From positions 124,001 through 188,000 of the forward strand of contig NZ_JBATXG010000006.1 of the NCBI RefSeq assembly GCF_049673105.1: DNA of 64,000 nucleotides, read 5' to 3'. A program made the translations under genes and the position numbers. Source of the stretch: Castellaniella sp049673105 (lineage in GTDB: Bacteria; Pseudomonadota; Gammaproteobacteria; Burkholderiales; Burkholderiaceae_B). Positions 24,396-34,257 of this stretch are shown piece by piece. Position 1 is the first letter of the stretch. Each line of letters starts with the position of its first letter. The notes below the pieces were generated by a model. That model was not told the DNA's origin. It saw nothing but the letters and a program-made list of their open reading frames with translations, and ran no database searches.

Positions 24396-27263
24396 TTACC
24401 CACATACCCCCGTGTAGCCGCAGTTGGTGCAAAACTGGCAGCCGTCTTTTTTGATCACCCGGTGCAGATGGCATTCCGGACATTCGCTGCCCTGCAGCAC
24501 CGGAGCAGCCGGCACGGGAGTGACGGCAGCGCTGGGGTCGGTTTCGGCCTGCACCACGCCCATTTGCTCGATCGGCATGCCCTGCTCGTCCAGAATGCCC
24601 AGCATGGCGTAACGATGAATCAGCAAACGGGCGATATAGGCTTCGGTGGAAGGGAAGGCGCGGGATTTTTCGCTGCCAGGTTCCCGTGCCAGGAAATCGC
24701 CCTGAGGTTCGGCGTATCGCATCAGCTTGCGCAGCTTCATGCTGATCCAGGCCGGATCGACGATCCGCATGTCCAGGCTGAGCAGTTTGAACAGGCCCTC
24801 GAAGGCCCTGGGGAATTTTCCGGCGCCCCAGACGGAATACGGTCGGGTCGAGCCGTCCGGCATGCGCAGTTCCTTGACCATCAGGACGAAATCGTCTCCG
24901 GTGACGGGGTTCAGCACATCGCAGATCCAGCCCATGGTGCCGTCGGTCCCCGTTTTGGGTTCGCGTGGCGCGATCAGGGCGTCCATCATGGCCGACGAGG
25001 CGTCCGCCTGGGCGGCGATGCCCAGTGTGCGGTGCCGGAAGGCCACCAATCGGGCCAGCGCCGCAACGGTGGATGGCATCCAGACGGATTCGCCAGTTTC
25101 CGGGTCGATGATCGGGAAATCCGCGCCGCCATTGGTGCGGGCCAAGACTTCCAGCTTGCGGTTCAACCAGGGGAAATCGTCGGTGTACATGTCCAGGCTG
25201 AGCATTTTCGCCACGGAACCCAGCCCGCGTGGGGGCCGCGCGCCATTGACCCAGATTTCAAAAGGCCGGTTCTGCAGGTCGGACACGAATACCACGAAGC
25301 TGCCTTCGGCGGTTTCGATGGCGTCGGACGCCCAGCACGACGCGCCGCGCGGCAAGCGGGGACGGTTAGGCCAGCGCAGGCTGTTCAGGACCGGTTCGAT
25401 GGTGCGCTTGAGCACCAGACGGCGATCGGCTTCAGACAAGGAGATGGCTTCAGGCTGCGCCGGGGCGCCGGCGGTCGGCGCCACCGACAGCACGGCGCCG
25501 CGCTTGCCGCTGGGGCGATAGGTCGTGATGCCCTTCAGGCCCAGCTTCCAGGCCTGCAGATACAGATCCTTGAAGTCGTCGTAGGGATAGTCCACCGCCA
25601 CGTTGACCGTTTTGGAAATCGCCGCATCGACGTGGTCTTTGACCGCCGCGACCATCAAGGCGTGATCCTGGGCGGAGATTTCCAGCGCCGTGCGGAACGC
25701 CGGCGGCAACTGCCCCGAGACGTCTCCGCCCATCAGGCGGTACAAGCGGTAAGCGTGATCCTCGACCGCATAATCCTGCTTGCTGCCGTCGGCCATGCGC
25801 TTGGTGCGGGTATAGGTCCAGGAAAACGGCGGTTCGATGCCATTGGATGCATTGTCGGCAAAGGCCAGGGAAATCGTGCCGGTGGGGGCGATCGAGGTCA
25901 AATGGCTGTTGCGGATGCCGTGTTCTGCGATCGAGGCCCGGATGTCTTCCGGCAGGCGCTGAGCGAAGCCGCTTTGCAGGTAGTCGCGCGCGACAAACCC
26001 CGGAAAGGCGCCCTTTTCCTGCGCCAGGGCCGACGATGCGCGATAGGCCGCATGCGCGACCTCGCGGGCGAAACGCGCCGCCATGCTGCGCGCCGGGTCG
26101 CTGTCATAGGCCAGCCCCAGCATAATCAGGGCGTCGCCCAGACCGGTGACGCCCAGCCCCACCCGGCGCTTTTGGGCGGCTTCGGCAGCCTGCTCGGCCA
26201 GGGGCCAGACGGTGGCGTCCAGCACATTGTCCAGCATCCGGATCGCGACGCCGGTGACTTCCGCCAGGCCGTCCCAATCGACGTCCGCTTCGCCTTGCAG
26301 GCCAAAGGGGTTGCGCACGAAACGGGTCAGATCGATGGAACCCAGGCAGCAGCAGCCATAGCCGGGCAGCGGCTGTTCACCGCACGGATTGGTGGCGTCC
26401 AGCGTTTCCATGTAATGCAGATTGTTTTCGCGATTGATCTGATCATGGAACAGCACGCCGGGTTCAGCGTAGTCGTAGGTCGACTGCATGATCAGGTCCC
26501 AGAGCTCGCGAGCGCGGATCTCGCGGTAGACCCATAGGCCGTCCTGACGCTGATAGGCGCCTGCGTCCTTGATGTCCCGGCTAGGTTCGGCTGGGTGCGT
26601 CAGGGGAAACAGGGCGTCGGCTTCGACTGCCCGCATGAAGTCGTCGGTGACGCTGACCGAGACGTTGAAATTGGTGAGCTCGCCCGGGGTTTGTTTGGCC
26701 CGGATGAAAGCCTCGATATCGGGATGGGTGACGCTCAGGACCCCCATTTGCGCGCCCCGCCGCGCGCCGGCGGACTCGACGGTCTCGCAGGAGCGGTCGA
26801 AGACCCGCATATAGGACACCGGCCCCGACGCCTTGGATGCCGTGCCCTTGACCGCGGCCCCTGCCGGCCGGATGTGGCTGAAGTTATAGCCGACCCCGCC
26901 GCCTCGGCGCATGGTTTCGGCTGCTTTTTGCAGGGCGTCGTAGATGCCTGGACGCCCGTCGACGGCGCTGGATACGGAATCGCCCACCGGCTGAACGAAG
27001 CAGTTGATCAGCGTCGCCGCCAGGTCGGTGCCGGCGGCTGAATTGATCCGCCCGGCAGGGATGAAGCCGCGCTGCTGAGCATCCAGAAATACGGCCTGCC
27101 AGTGCTTGCGTTGACGCGGTTTTTCAACGGCTGCCAGCGCCCGTGCGACCCGTTGCTGGATCTCGGTGATCGTGGTTTCACCGCCTTTGGCGTATTTTTC
27201 CAGCAGGACTTCTGTGGAAATGGACTGGGGCTCCAGCCCCTGGGTGATCTGCGCACGTTTCAT
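24396..27263 (-). CDS. nrdJ: Adenosylcobalamin-dependent (class II) ribonucleotide reductase
   Basis: A 955-residue B12-dependent reductase that makes deoxyribonucleotides with or without oxygen. Landmarks: PAGRINSAAGT near the N-terminus, RRGGGVGYNFSHIRP, the ATNPCGEQPLPGYGCC active-site region with Asn-Cys-Glu, SIAPTGTISLAFADNASNGIEPPF, a VLNPVTGDDF region and a C-terminal zinc-type cysteine cluster CPECHLHRV...CQFCTNCGYTGVCG. The insertion after about residue 640 and the C-terminal cysteines match the long NrdJ of proteobacteria. Starts at the ATG at 27263. The 83-bp space upstream holds a terminator and is too short for a cobalamin riboswitch. Confidence 0.94.
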   Translation of the reverse strand: MKRAQITQGLEPQSISTEVLLEKYAKGGETTITEIQQRVARALAAVEKPRQRKHWQAVFLDAQQRGFIPAGRINSAAGTDLAATLINCFVQPVGDSVSSAVDGRPGIYDALQKAAETMRRGGGVGYNFSHIRPAGAAVKGTASKASGPVSYMRVFDRSCETVESAGARRGAQMGVLSVTHPDIEAFIRAKQTPGELTNFNVSVSVTDDFMRAVEADALFPLTHPAEPSRDIKDAGAYQRQDGLWVYREIRARELWDLIMQSTYDYAEPGVLFHDQINRENNLHYMETLDATNPCGEQPLPGYGCCCLGSIDLTRFVRNPFGLQGEADVDWDGLAEVTGVAIRMLDNVLDATVWPLAEQAAEAAQKRRVGLGVTGLGDALIMLGLAYDSDPARSMAARFAREVAHAAYRASSALAQEKGAFPGFVARDYLQSGFAQRLPEDIRASIAEHGIRNSHLTSIAPTGTISLAFADNASNGIEPPFSWTYTRTKRMADGSKQDYAVEDHAYRLYRLMGGDVSGQLPPAFRTALEISAQDHALMVAAVKDHVDAAISKTVNVAVDYPYDDFKDLYLQAWKLGLKGITTYRPSGKRGAVLSVAPTAGAPAQPEAISLSEADRRLVLKRTIEPVLNSLRWPNRPRLPRGASCWASDAIETAEGSFVVFVSDLQNRPFEIWVNGARPPRGLGSVAKMLSLDMYTDDFPWLNRKLEVLARTNGGADFPIIDPETGESVWMPSTVAALARLVAFRHRTLGIAAQADASSAMMDALIAPREPKTGTDGTMGWICDVLNPVTGDDFVLMVKELRMPDGSTRPYSVWGAGKFPRAFEGLFKLLSLDMRIVDPAWISMKLRKLMRYAEPQGDFLAREPGSEKSRAFPSTEAYIARLLIHRYAMLGILDEQGMPIEQMGVVQAETDPSAAVTPVPAAPVLQGSECPECHLHRVIKKDGCQFCTNCGYTGVCG

Positions 27264-27296
27264 GCTGGCTCCGGGAAATTCAGGGATTCAAGCAAA

Positions 27297-27330
27297 AACC
27301 CTGCGGCAGCCTGTGGCCACGCGCAGGGTT
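27297..27330 (-). terminator. Intrinsic terminator after the cytochrome c gene
   Basis: Perfect nine-base arms AACCCTGCG and CGCAGGGTT with a 16-base loop. Read on the minus strand the stem is followed by TTTTTG, so it ends the cytochrome c transcript before nrdJ. Confidence 0.8.
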
Positions 27331-27346
27331 CGATGGACAGCGGTAA

Positions 27347-27679
27347 TCAGTTGGGGGCGCCTGCCACCAGCCATTCGACCACGGTCTTGATGTCGGCATC
27401 CGAAATACCGGCATTGGGCGGCATCGGGATCGGGCCGTACTGGCCGCTGCTGCCTTCCTTGATGCTCTTGGTCAGAACGGCGACCGCATCCGCTTGGCCT
27501 TTGTGTTTGGCGGCGACTTCTTGGTAGGCGGGACCGATGACTTTTTTATCAACGGTATGGCAGGCCAGACAGGCGTTTTTCGTCAAGATGTCCTTGACTT
27601 GAGCATAGTCGGGCGCCGCCACGGCGGTCTGGCCCAGGGCCAACAGGGGAATGCACAAAGCCAGTGCAGACAGTTTCAT
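27347..27679 (-). CDS. Small periplasmic class I cytochrome c (c551/c8-like)
   Basis: A 110-residue protein with a signal peptide (residues 1-21, ending AVAA) and one haem site, CLACH, followed by IGPAYQEVAAKHKG and the methionine ligand in the IPMPPNAGIS segment. Size and motif spacing match cytochrome c551/c8-type electron carriers that feed nitrite reductase or oxidases. It may serve the respiratory chain of this organism, but no reductase is adjacent. Ends with a good terminator. Confidence 0.88.
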   Translation of the reverse strand: MKLSALALCIPLLALGQTAVAAPDYAQVKDILTKNACLACHTVDKKVIGPAYQEVAAKHKGQADAVAVLTKSIKEGSSGQYGPIPMPPNAGISDADIKTVVEWLVAGAPN

Positions 27680-27891
27680 GAGCGATATCTCCGTACGCAG
27701 AAGGTAATGTCAGTTTGCAATCGGCAGCTAGGATAGGCTAGCCGTCGCCGACAGGCAAGCCACTTAAGGAATGCATCCAGATTACACCATAGCTTGGGGT
27801 GAAACATAAAAATACTACTATAAATTGTAGGTCTTCCCTTGAACAGACAGGCGACCTATGATGGGAAAGCAGCGCAATCTGGAGAAACGCG

Positions 27892-28380
27892 ATGATCTCG
27901 GGCGACATGGCTCCCGAATGGGATGTGGCCAGCTGGTTGAATACCGACAATCCGCTGTCGCTGACCGAGCTGCGAGGATCGGTCGTCGTCGTGCATGCCT
28001 TCCAGATGCTGTGCCCAGGCTGCGTGTCGCACGGCATCCCGCAGGCCAAAGCCATCCACCAAGCCTTTCCGCCCGGTCGTGTGCAGGTCATCGGCCTGCA
28101 CACGGTGTTCGAACACCACGCCGCGATGACCGAAGTCGCCCTAAGAGCCTTTCTGCACGAATACCGGATTCATTTCCCGGTCGGCATCGATCGCGCCGAC
28201 CCCAAAGGCAATCCCATTCCCCTGACCATGCAGGCCTGGCGCATGCAAGGCACCCCTACCCTCTTCATTCTGGACGAGCAGGGTCGGATTCGCCTGCATC
28301 ACTTTGGTCAGCTGGACGATCTGCGGGTGGGCGCGGTGATTGGTCAACTGCTGGCGGAAGCGGATGCGACCGCCCCATGA
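27892..28380 (+). CDS. Thioredoxin-like (TlpA/redoxin) protein
   Basis: A 162-residue thioredoxin-fold protein without signal peptide. The redox site is CPGC at C41 and C44 in HAFQMLCPGCVSHG, and a later cis-proline region TPTLFILDEQG is typical of the fold. The 80-100 region (VFEHHAAMTEVALRAFL) matches redoxins with an inserted helix. It may act as a thiol reductase or peroxiredoxin-like protein in the cytoplasm. GGAG lies upstream of the ATG at 27892. Its last 116 bases overlap the 3' end of the convergent slipin gene. Confidence 0.82.
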   Translation: MISGDMAPEWDVASWLNTDNPLSLTELRGSVVVVHAFQMLCPGCVSHGIPQAKAIHQAFPPGRVQVIGLHTVFEHHAAMTEVALRAFLHEYRIHFPVGIDRADPKGNPIPLTMQAWRMQGTPTLFILDEQGRIRLHHFGQLDDLRVGAVIGQLLAEADATAP

Positions 28381-29125
28381 AACCGGCCAGCAGATCGATC
28401 GGAATCGGAAACACCAGCGTGGATGACTTATCCCCTGCCACTTGGGTCAGGGTTTCCAGGTAGCGCAGCTGCATGGCAGACGGCTCTCGAGCCAGGGTAT
28501 TGGCGGCCTCGGCCAGCGCCTGGGCGGCTTGGCGTTCGCCTTCGGCGTGGATGACCTTGGCTCGCCGGTCGCGTTCGGCCTCGGCCTGCCTGGCCATCGC
28601 CCGCACCATGGTTTCGTTCAGATCGATATGCTTGATTTCGACGTTGGTGATCTTGATGCCCCAGCCGTCGGTCTGAGCATCCAGAATGGTCTGCACGTCC
28701 AGATTCAGCTTTTCGCGCTCGGTCAGCATTTCATCGAGTTCGTGTTTGCCCAGCACGGCCCGCAGCGTCGTCTGCGCCAACTGGCTGGAGGCTTCCAGAT
28801 AGTGTTCCACCTGAATGATGGCCTTGCTAGGATCCACCACCCGGAAATACACGACCGCATTGACCTGCACCGAGACGTTGTCGCGGGAAATGACATCCTG
28901 AGGCGGAATATCCAGTGTCACGACGCGCATGTCCACGCGGACCATCTGCTGCAAAAACGGGATGACGATGATCAGGCCAGGCCCCTTGATGCCGGTGTAG
29001 CGCCCCAGGGTGAAGATCACTGCTCGTTCGTATTCGCGCAGAATATGGAAGAGCTTGAACAGCACCAGCAATAGAAAAATCAGTACCAGCAGGCTCATGC
29101 CCGAGCCCAGATCCAGAAACATCAT
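28265..29125 (-). CDS. Slipin (SPFH/stomatin family) membrane protein
   Basis: A 286-residue SPFH protein with an N-terminal membrane anchor (LLVLIFLLLVLFKLF) and the SPFH core: REYERAVIFTLGRYTG, KGPGLIIVIPF, VRVDMRVVTLDIPPQDVISRDNVSVQVNAVVYFRV and the coiled-coil RQAEAERDRRAKVIHAEGE. Slipins oligomerise in the inner membrane and often act with NfeD partners, as here. The ATG at 29125 (a second ATG follows directly) has AGGAG upstream. The C-terminal 35 residues are low-complexity and overlap the thioredoxin-like gene. Confidence 0.92.
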   Translation of the reverse strand: MMFLDLGSGMSLLVLIFLLLVLFKLFHILREYERAVIFTLGRYTGIKGPGLIIVIPFLQQMVRVDMRVVTLDIPPQDVISRDNVSVQVNAVVYFRVVDPSKAIIQVEHYLEASSQLAQTTLRAVLGKHELDEMLTEREKLNLDVQTILDAQTDGWGIKITNVEIKHIDLNETMVRAMARQAEAERDRRAKVIHAEGERQAAQALAEAANTLAREPSAMQLRYLETLTQVAGDKSSTLVFPIPIDLLAGFMGRSHPLPPAVDQSPRPPADRPADQSDAGESDPARPE

Positions 29126-29451
29126 GTGGATTCTCCTAAGGAATCATGAGAGGCATCGACGGGTTCCACCCACAGCGTCAGGTCGCGTGCGCGGATGACA
29201 CGCACCGTCTGTCCCTGTTGCAAAGGAGCTTTGCAACGTATCTGCCAGATTTCGCCGCGCACCAGCGCCCGCCCTCGCCCGCGGGCATCCGGCGGGTCAG
29301 TGACTTCGCCCAGCATACCGGGCAGTTCTTCGTTACCGCCCTGTGCCCGGCTGCGATGCGCCTGGATGGCGATCACCACCCCCAGCAGCAGCACCAGAGC
29401 CAGCAGACTCAATGCCCAGGCCGATTGAGCACCGAAATAGACCAGCAGCAT
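29122..29451 (-). CDS. NfeD-like OB-fold membrane protein
   Basis: A 109-residue protein with one N-terminal span (SLLALVLLLGVVIAIQ) and a small soluble domain that resembles the NfeD C-terminal OB fold: LPGMLGEVTDP, GRALVRGEIWQIRC, LQQGQTVRVIRARDLTLWVEPV. It lacks the serine-protease domain found in long NfeD proteins. Start at the ATG at 29451, preceded by GGAG; an earlier in-frame start at 29487 is less likely. Its stop overlaps the slipin start, the usual NfeD-slipin pair. Confidence 0.82.
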   Translation of the reverse strand: MLLVYFGAQSAWALSLLALVLLLGVVIAIQAHRSRAQGGNEELPGMLGEVTDPPDARGRGRALVRGEIWQIRCKAPLQQGQTVRVIRARDLTLWVEPVDASHDSLGEST

Positions 29452-29499
29452 TCGATCTCCTGCTTGCCGCAGGCCAGAAGCCTGCATGCGTAGCGCCTG

Positions 29500-29889
29500 T
29501 TACGGCGACGTGTCCTTGGCCCGGCGGCGGGCGCGATCCTGCAGCGCCTGCGCCAACACGACGGCCTGATTGTGTTCCGTGTCGCGCGCGCCGTACAGCA
29601 GCGTCACGGGACGGCCCTGCGCAGTCGTCAGGATCTCGTCCATCAGACCCAGCGCGGCGTGGGATCGAAGTTCAGCCCGATAGTCGCGCTGAAACTGTTC
29701 CCAGCGTTCGGGCTGATGCCCGAACCAGCGGCGCAGTTCGGTGCTGGGCGCCAGATCCTTGCACCACCGATCATGCTGAAAGGATGCTTTGGACAAGCCC
29801 CTGGGCCACAATCGGTCCACCAGCACACGCAAGCCGTCGTCGTCAGCCGGCGGCTCGTAGGCACGCTTGATCTGCACAGGGGTGTTCAT
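29500..29889 (-). CDS. DUF488 family protein
   Basis: A 129-residue protein of the DUF488 family. Conserved elements are IKRAYEPP, VLVDRLWPRGLSK, DLAPSTELRRWFGHQPERWEQF and VTLLYGARDTEHNQAVVL. Function unknown. It lies 3 bp after the fumC stop in the same direction and is probably co-transcribed with fumC. Confidence 0.85.
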   Translation of the reverse strand: MNTPVQIKRAYEPPADDDGLRVLVDRLWPRGLSKASFQHDRWCKDLAPSTELRRWFGHQPERWEQFQRDYRAELRSHAALGLMDEILTTAQGRPVTLLYGARDTEHNQAVVLAQALQDRARRRAKDTSP

Positions 29890-29892
29890 GGT

Positions 29893-31296
<1,404 letters not shown>

Positions 31297-31331
31297 GATG
31301 TGAGACTCCTGTGTCATGTCGATAAAAATCC

Positions 31332-32378
31332 TTATCCGGGGTAGCTGACCGGCTTGAATAGGCCCGCCCAGACTTTGGCGATGTCCAACATGCGATTGGC
31401 AAAGCCCCATTCATTGTCAAACCAGACCAGCAGATTGGCGAAACGCCCGTTGTTCACCCGCGTCTGCCCCAGGTCCAGGATGGCGGAATGCGCATCATGG
31501 TTGAAGTCGACCGAAGCATGCGGCTGCCGGGTACAGGCCAGCAAACTGGGACAGGCCTGAGCGGCATCGGCCAACAAGGCATTCAAGGCCTCGACCGATG
31601 TGTCCCGAGACAGGTTGACCGTCAGATCGATGGCCGACACGTTCAGGATCGGCACCCGGACGGCCTTGGCCTGGATGCGACCGGACAGCTGAGGCAACAG
31701 GCGCTCTACGCCCTGGGCCAGCCCTGTCGTCACCGGCACGATGGACTGCATGGCCGATCGGGTGCGCCGCAGATCGGAATGGTGATAGCCGTCAATCATG
31801 GGCTGGTCGTTCATCACCGAATGCAGCGTGGTCAGGAAAGCGCTTTGCACCCCCAGATGGCGGTCCAGCAGGCTGAGCACCGGCACTATGGCATTGGTGG
31901 TGCATGATGCCGCCGAGACGATGTGCTGCCCGGCCTGCAGATCGGCATCGTTGATGCCGTGCACGATGGTGCAATCGACATCGGTGGCGCTATGGCCGGG
32001 ATTCGAAACCAGCAGGCGTCGGCAACCCGCATCCAGAAACCCCTGCAGCTGCTGACGCGTGCCGTAGATGCCGGAGCATTCCAGCACCAGATCCAGGTCT
32101 AGCGACGCCCAGGGTACGTCAGCGGGTTCCCGCGCATGGAAAATCCGGATATCCCGTCCTTGGACCCGCAAGCCATCGTCCAGGATCTGCACCTCGCCCG
32201 GAAACACTCCGTGCGTGGAATCGAATCGTGTCAGATAGGCCATGGATTCCAGATCAGCCGGTTCGTTGATGGCAACGATCTGGATGGCATCGGGGTCCGC
32301 CGATTCCATCCAGGCCCGCAGCACACAGCGCCCGATGCGGCCATAACCGTTGATGGCCAGTCGTAAAGGCAGAGACAT
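31332..32378 (-). CDS. epd: Erythrose-4-phosphate dehydrogenase / GAPDH family
   Basis: A 348-residue NAD-dependent dehydrogenase. The nucleotide motif is INGYGRIGRCVLRAW, the catalytic pair is C159 in SAASCTTN and H186 in TTLHSVMND. The segment IDGYHHSDLRRTRSAMQSIVPV and the ending SVDFNHDAHSAI and WFDNEWGFANRMLD match E. coli Epd better than classical GapA, so it probably oxidises erythrose-4-phosphate for vitamin B6 synthesis; a GapB-like role in gluconeogenesis is the alternative. Start at the ATG at 32378 before the Rossmann strand; an ATG at 32432 is possible. Confidence 0.85.
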   Translation of the reverse strand: MSLPLRLAINGYGRIGRCVLRAWMESADPDAIQIVAINEPADLESMAYLTRFDSTHGVFPGEVQILDDGLRVQGRDIRIFHAREPADVPWASLDLDLVLECSGIYGTRQQLQGFLDAGCRRLLVSNPGHSATDVDCTIVHGINDADLQAGQHIVSAASCTTNAIVPVLSLLDRHLGVQSAFLTTLHSVMNDQPMIDGYHHSDLRRTRSAMQSIVPVTTGLAQGVERLLPQLSGRIQAKAVRVPILNVSAIDLTVNLSRDTSVEALNALLADAAQACPSLLACTRQPHASVDFNHDAHSAILDLGQTRVNNGRFANLLVWFDNEWGFANRMLDIAKVWAGLFKPVSYPG

Positions 32379-32437
32379 GGCTTCCGTGTCAGTGCGTCCT
32401 GGGTCGCTCAATCGCAGATTGCTGTTGTCCATCGTGT

Positions 32438-33412
32438 TCAGCCATGAAAGCCGGCCACCACATTGCGCGGCGCGTCGCGGCAAAAGGCCTCGATGTTGTC
32501 GCGCACCTGAGTCGCCATCGCGCGAATGGCTTCCTGGCTGGCCCAGGCCACGTGCGGTGTCAGGATGAAATTGGGAAAGCGCAGGAGTTTCATGATCGGA
32601 TGATCGGGGCCTGGAGGTTCCTGGGTGGCGACGTCGAAACCCGCGCCGCTGATCTGGCCGCTTTCCAAGGCATGTTCGAGCGCTTGTTCATTGACCAGGC
32701 CGCCTCGGGCAGTATTGATCAGCAAGGGCCGGCGTTCCATCAGCGCAAATTCCTCGGCGCCGATCATGCCCCGCGTTTGTTCGTTCAGCGGGCAGTGCAG
32801 ACTGATGACGTCGCTGGTGCGCAGGAAGTGCGTGAATGATGTGTAGTCGTCCGCCGGCGCTCCGGCATCCCGTCGGGCGGCAAACTGCACGCGCATGTCA
32901 AAGGCCCGGGCGATTTCCGCCACAGCTTCGCCCAAAGCGCCCCGCCCGATGATGCCCAGCGTGGCGCCGGCCAGATCGCGCACCGGATAATCGAAATAGC
33001 AAAACTGACCGCTGTCGTGCCAACGGCCATCGACCACCGATTGCCGATAGGCCAGCAGATTGCGCCGCAGCGCCAGGATCAGGGAAAACGTATGCTCTGG
33101 CACAGTGTGCGCGGCATAGTCGCGCACATTGGACACGATGATGCGGCGCAGGTTGCAGGCATCCAGATCGATGTTGTCGGTGCCAGTGGCGGCCAGCGCG
33201 ATCATGCGCAGGCGGGGGGCGTGCTGCAGCATGGCCGCAGTCAGGACGACCTTGTTGGTGACGACGATGTCCGCATCCCGGATGCGCTCGACCACCTGTT
33301 CGGCGGTGGTGCGCGCATGGACTATCCATTCGTGTGGCACGCTGGGCGCAGGGATATCGATGGATTCAGGGAAGGTGTCGCGATCCAGAAAGACGATACG
33401 CAGTGGGTCCAT
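32438..33412 (-). CDS. D-2-hydroxyacid dehydrogenase (glycerate dehydrogenase-like)
   Basis: A 324-residue NAD(P)-dependent dehydrogenase. The cofactor motif is LGIIGRGALGEAVAE, the catalytic arginine is in NTARGGLVNE, the glutamate in the GFDVATQEPP segment and the histidine in LTPHVAWAS. Members convert hydroxypyruvate to D-glycerate or glyoxylate to glycolate; the sequence most resembles HprA-like glycerate dehydrogenases, but substrate is uncertain. It lies 59 bp upstream of epd in the same direction. Confidence 0.85.
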   Translation of the reverse strand: MDPLRIVFLDRDTFPESIDIPAPSVPHEWIVHARTTAEQVVERIRDADIVVTNKVVLTAAMLQHAPRLRMIALAATGTDNIDLDACNLRRIIVSNVRDYAAHTVPEHTFSLILALRRNLLAYRQSVVDGRWHDSGQFCYFDYPVRDLAGATLGIIGRGALGEAVAEIARAFDMRVQFAARRDAGAPADDYTSFTHFLRTSDVISLHCPLNEQTRGMIGAEEFALMERRPLLINTARGGLVNEQALEHALESGQISGAGFDVATQEPPGPDHPIMKLLRFPNFILTPHVAWASQEAIRAMATQVRDNIEAFCRDAPRNVVAGFHG

Positions 33413-33518
33413 GTGCAGGGCCTTTCAATGAACATGAAGTATTCAGGGAAACCCTAGTCTACTCTAGTCACGCGGTGGTATAACGGGGACGGGTGTTGAA
33501 CCTCTTACCGAGAATCAC

Positions 33519-34130
33519 ATGAAACTTTATTATTTCCCGGGCGCTTGCCCTCTGGTGTCTCATATCGTGCTGGAATGGATAGGCAAACCCTATGAAACCG
33601 AGCGCCTGACTCGCGAACAAACCAAGGAACCGGCCTACCTGAAACTGAACCCCGCAGGCGCCGTGCCGACTCTGGTGGACGGTGATTTTGTGCTGACGCA
33701 AAGCGCGGCCATCCTGGACTATTTGGCCGAATTGAATCCCGAAGCCAAACTGCTGGGCGACACCCCCCGCGCCCGCGCGGAAACCCGCCGTTGGCTAAGC
33801 CTGTGCAATTCCGATATTCACCGAACCTTCAATCTGGTGTTCGCAGCCCCCTATTTCAGCGGCGGCGACGAGGCAGTCGGCAAGGTCCTGATCGCCAAGG
33901 CCAGTGAAAAACTGAAAAGCCTGTTCGTTATCACCAACGACCGCCTGAAAGGCCGCAACTGGCTGACGGGCGAACGCTCGGTGGCGGACGCCTATCTGTT
34001 CGTCATGCTGATGTGGGCCGACTTCAAGCAGGTCACCCTGCCCGGCATGGAAGAACTGCGCAAATTCCAGCAGCGCATGCAGGCCGACCCAGGAGTCCAG
34101 GCAGCGTTGAAAGCGCAGGGATTGATCTGA
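33519..34130 (+). CDS. Glutathione S-transferase, beta class
   Basis: A 203-residue cytoplasmic GST. The N-terminal domain has MKLYYFPGACPLVSHIVL, with the beta-class cysteine at C10, then NPAGAVPTLVDGDFVLTQSAAILDYLAE, the glutathione-binding loop. The C-terminal domain contains GERSVADAYLFVMLMWAD, the conserved N-capping aspartate region. Transcribed alone, divergent from the 2-hydroxyacid dehydrogenase gene. Confidence 0.92.
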   Translation: MKLYYFPGACPLVSHIVLEWIGKPYETERLTREQTKEPAYLKLNPAGAVPTLVDGDFVLTQSAAILDYLAELNPEAKLLGDTPRARAETRRWLSLCNSDIHRTFNLVFAAPYFSGGDEAVGKVLIAKASEKLKSLFVITNDRLKGRNWLTGERSVADAYLFVMLMWADFKQVTLPGMEELRKFQQRMQADPGVQAALKAQGLI

Positions 34131-34148
34131 CACCAGCTAACAGCCCGC

Positions 34149-34190
34149 GCAGCCTTACGGCTGCTCGCTGCTCCCCGAGGGGGCGTTTTT
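34149..34190 (+). terminator. Hairpins and T-run after the GST gene
   Basis: Arms GCAGCC and GGCTGC (34149-34164) are followed by a CCCC-GA-GGGG stem and CGTTTTT at 34173-34190, 19 bases after the GST stop. A likely plus-strand terminator. The wording of the sequence resembles a dispersed element I recall from Burkholderiales intergenic regions, but I cannot confirm this. Confidence 0.55.
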
Positions 34191-34214
34191 GCCTTGGGGC
34201 GGCCCGGCGGAAAA

Positions 34215-34239
34215 AAATGCCCGGCAAAGCCGGGCATTT
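34215..34239 (-). terminator. Terminator of the liv operon
   Basis: Perfect 11-base arms AAATGCCCGGC and GCCGGGCATTT with an AAA loop. On the minus strand the stem runs into seven T residues, giving a strong intrinsic terminator 18 bases after the livF stop. Confidence 0.85.
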
Positions 34240-34257
34240 CCGTACCTGCAGAGACGG

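Noticed and set aside
24390..26537. A long open frame of 715 codons on the plus strand opposite nrdJ
   Set aside because: Antisense to nrdJ, same compositional bias and no recognisable motifs.
27264..27346. A cobalamin riboswitch before nrdJ
   Set aside because: The space is only 83 bases and is filled by the terminator of the upstream gene; no B12-box sequence is visible.
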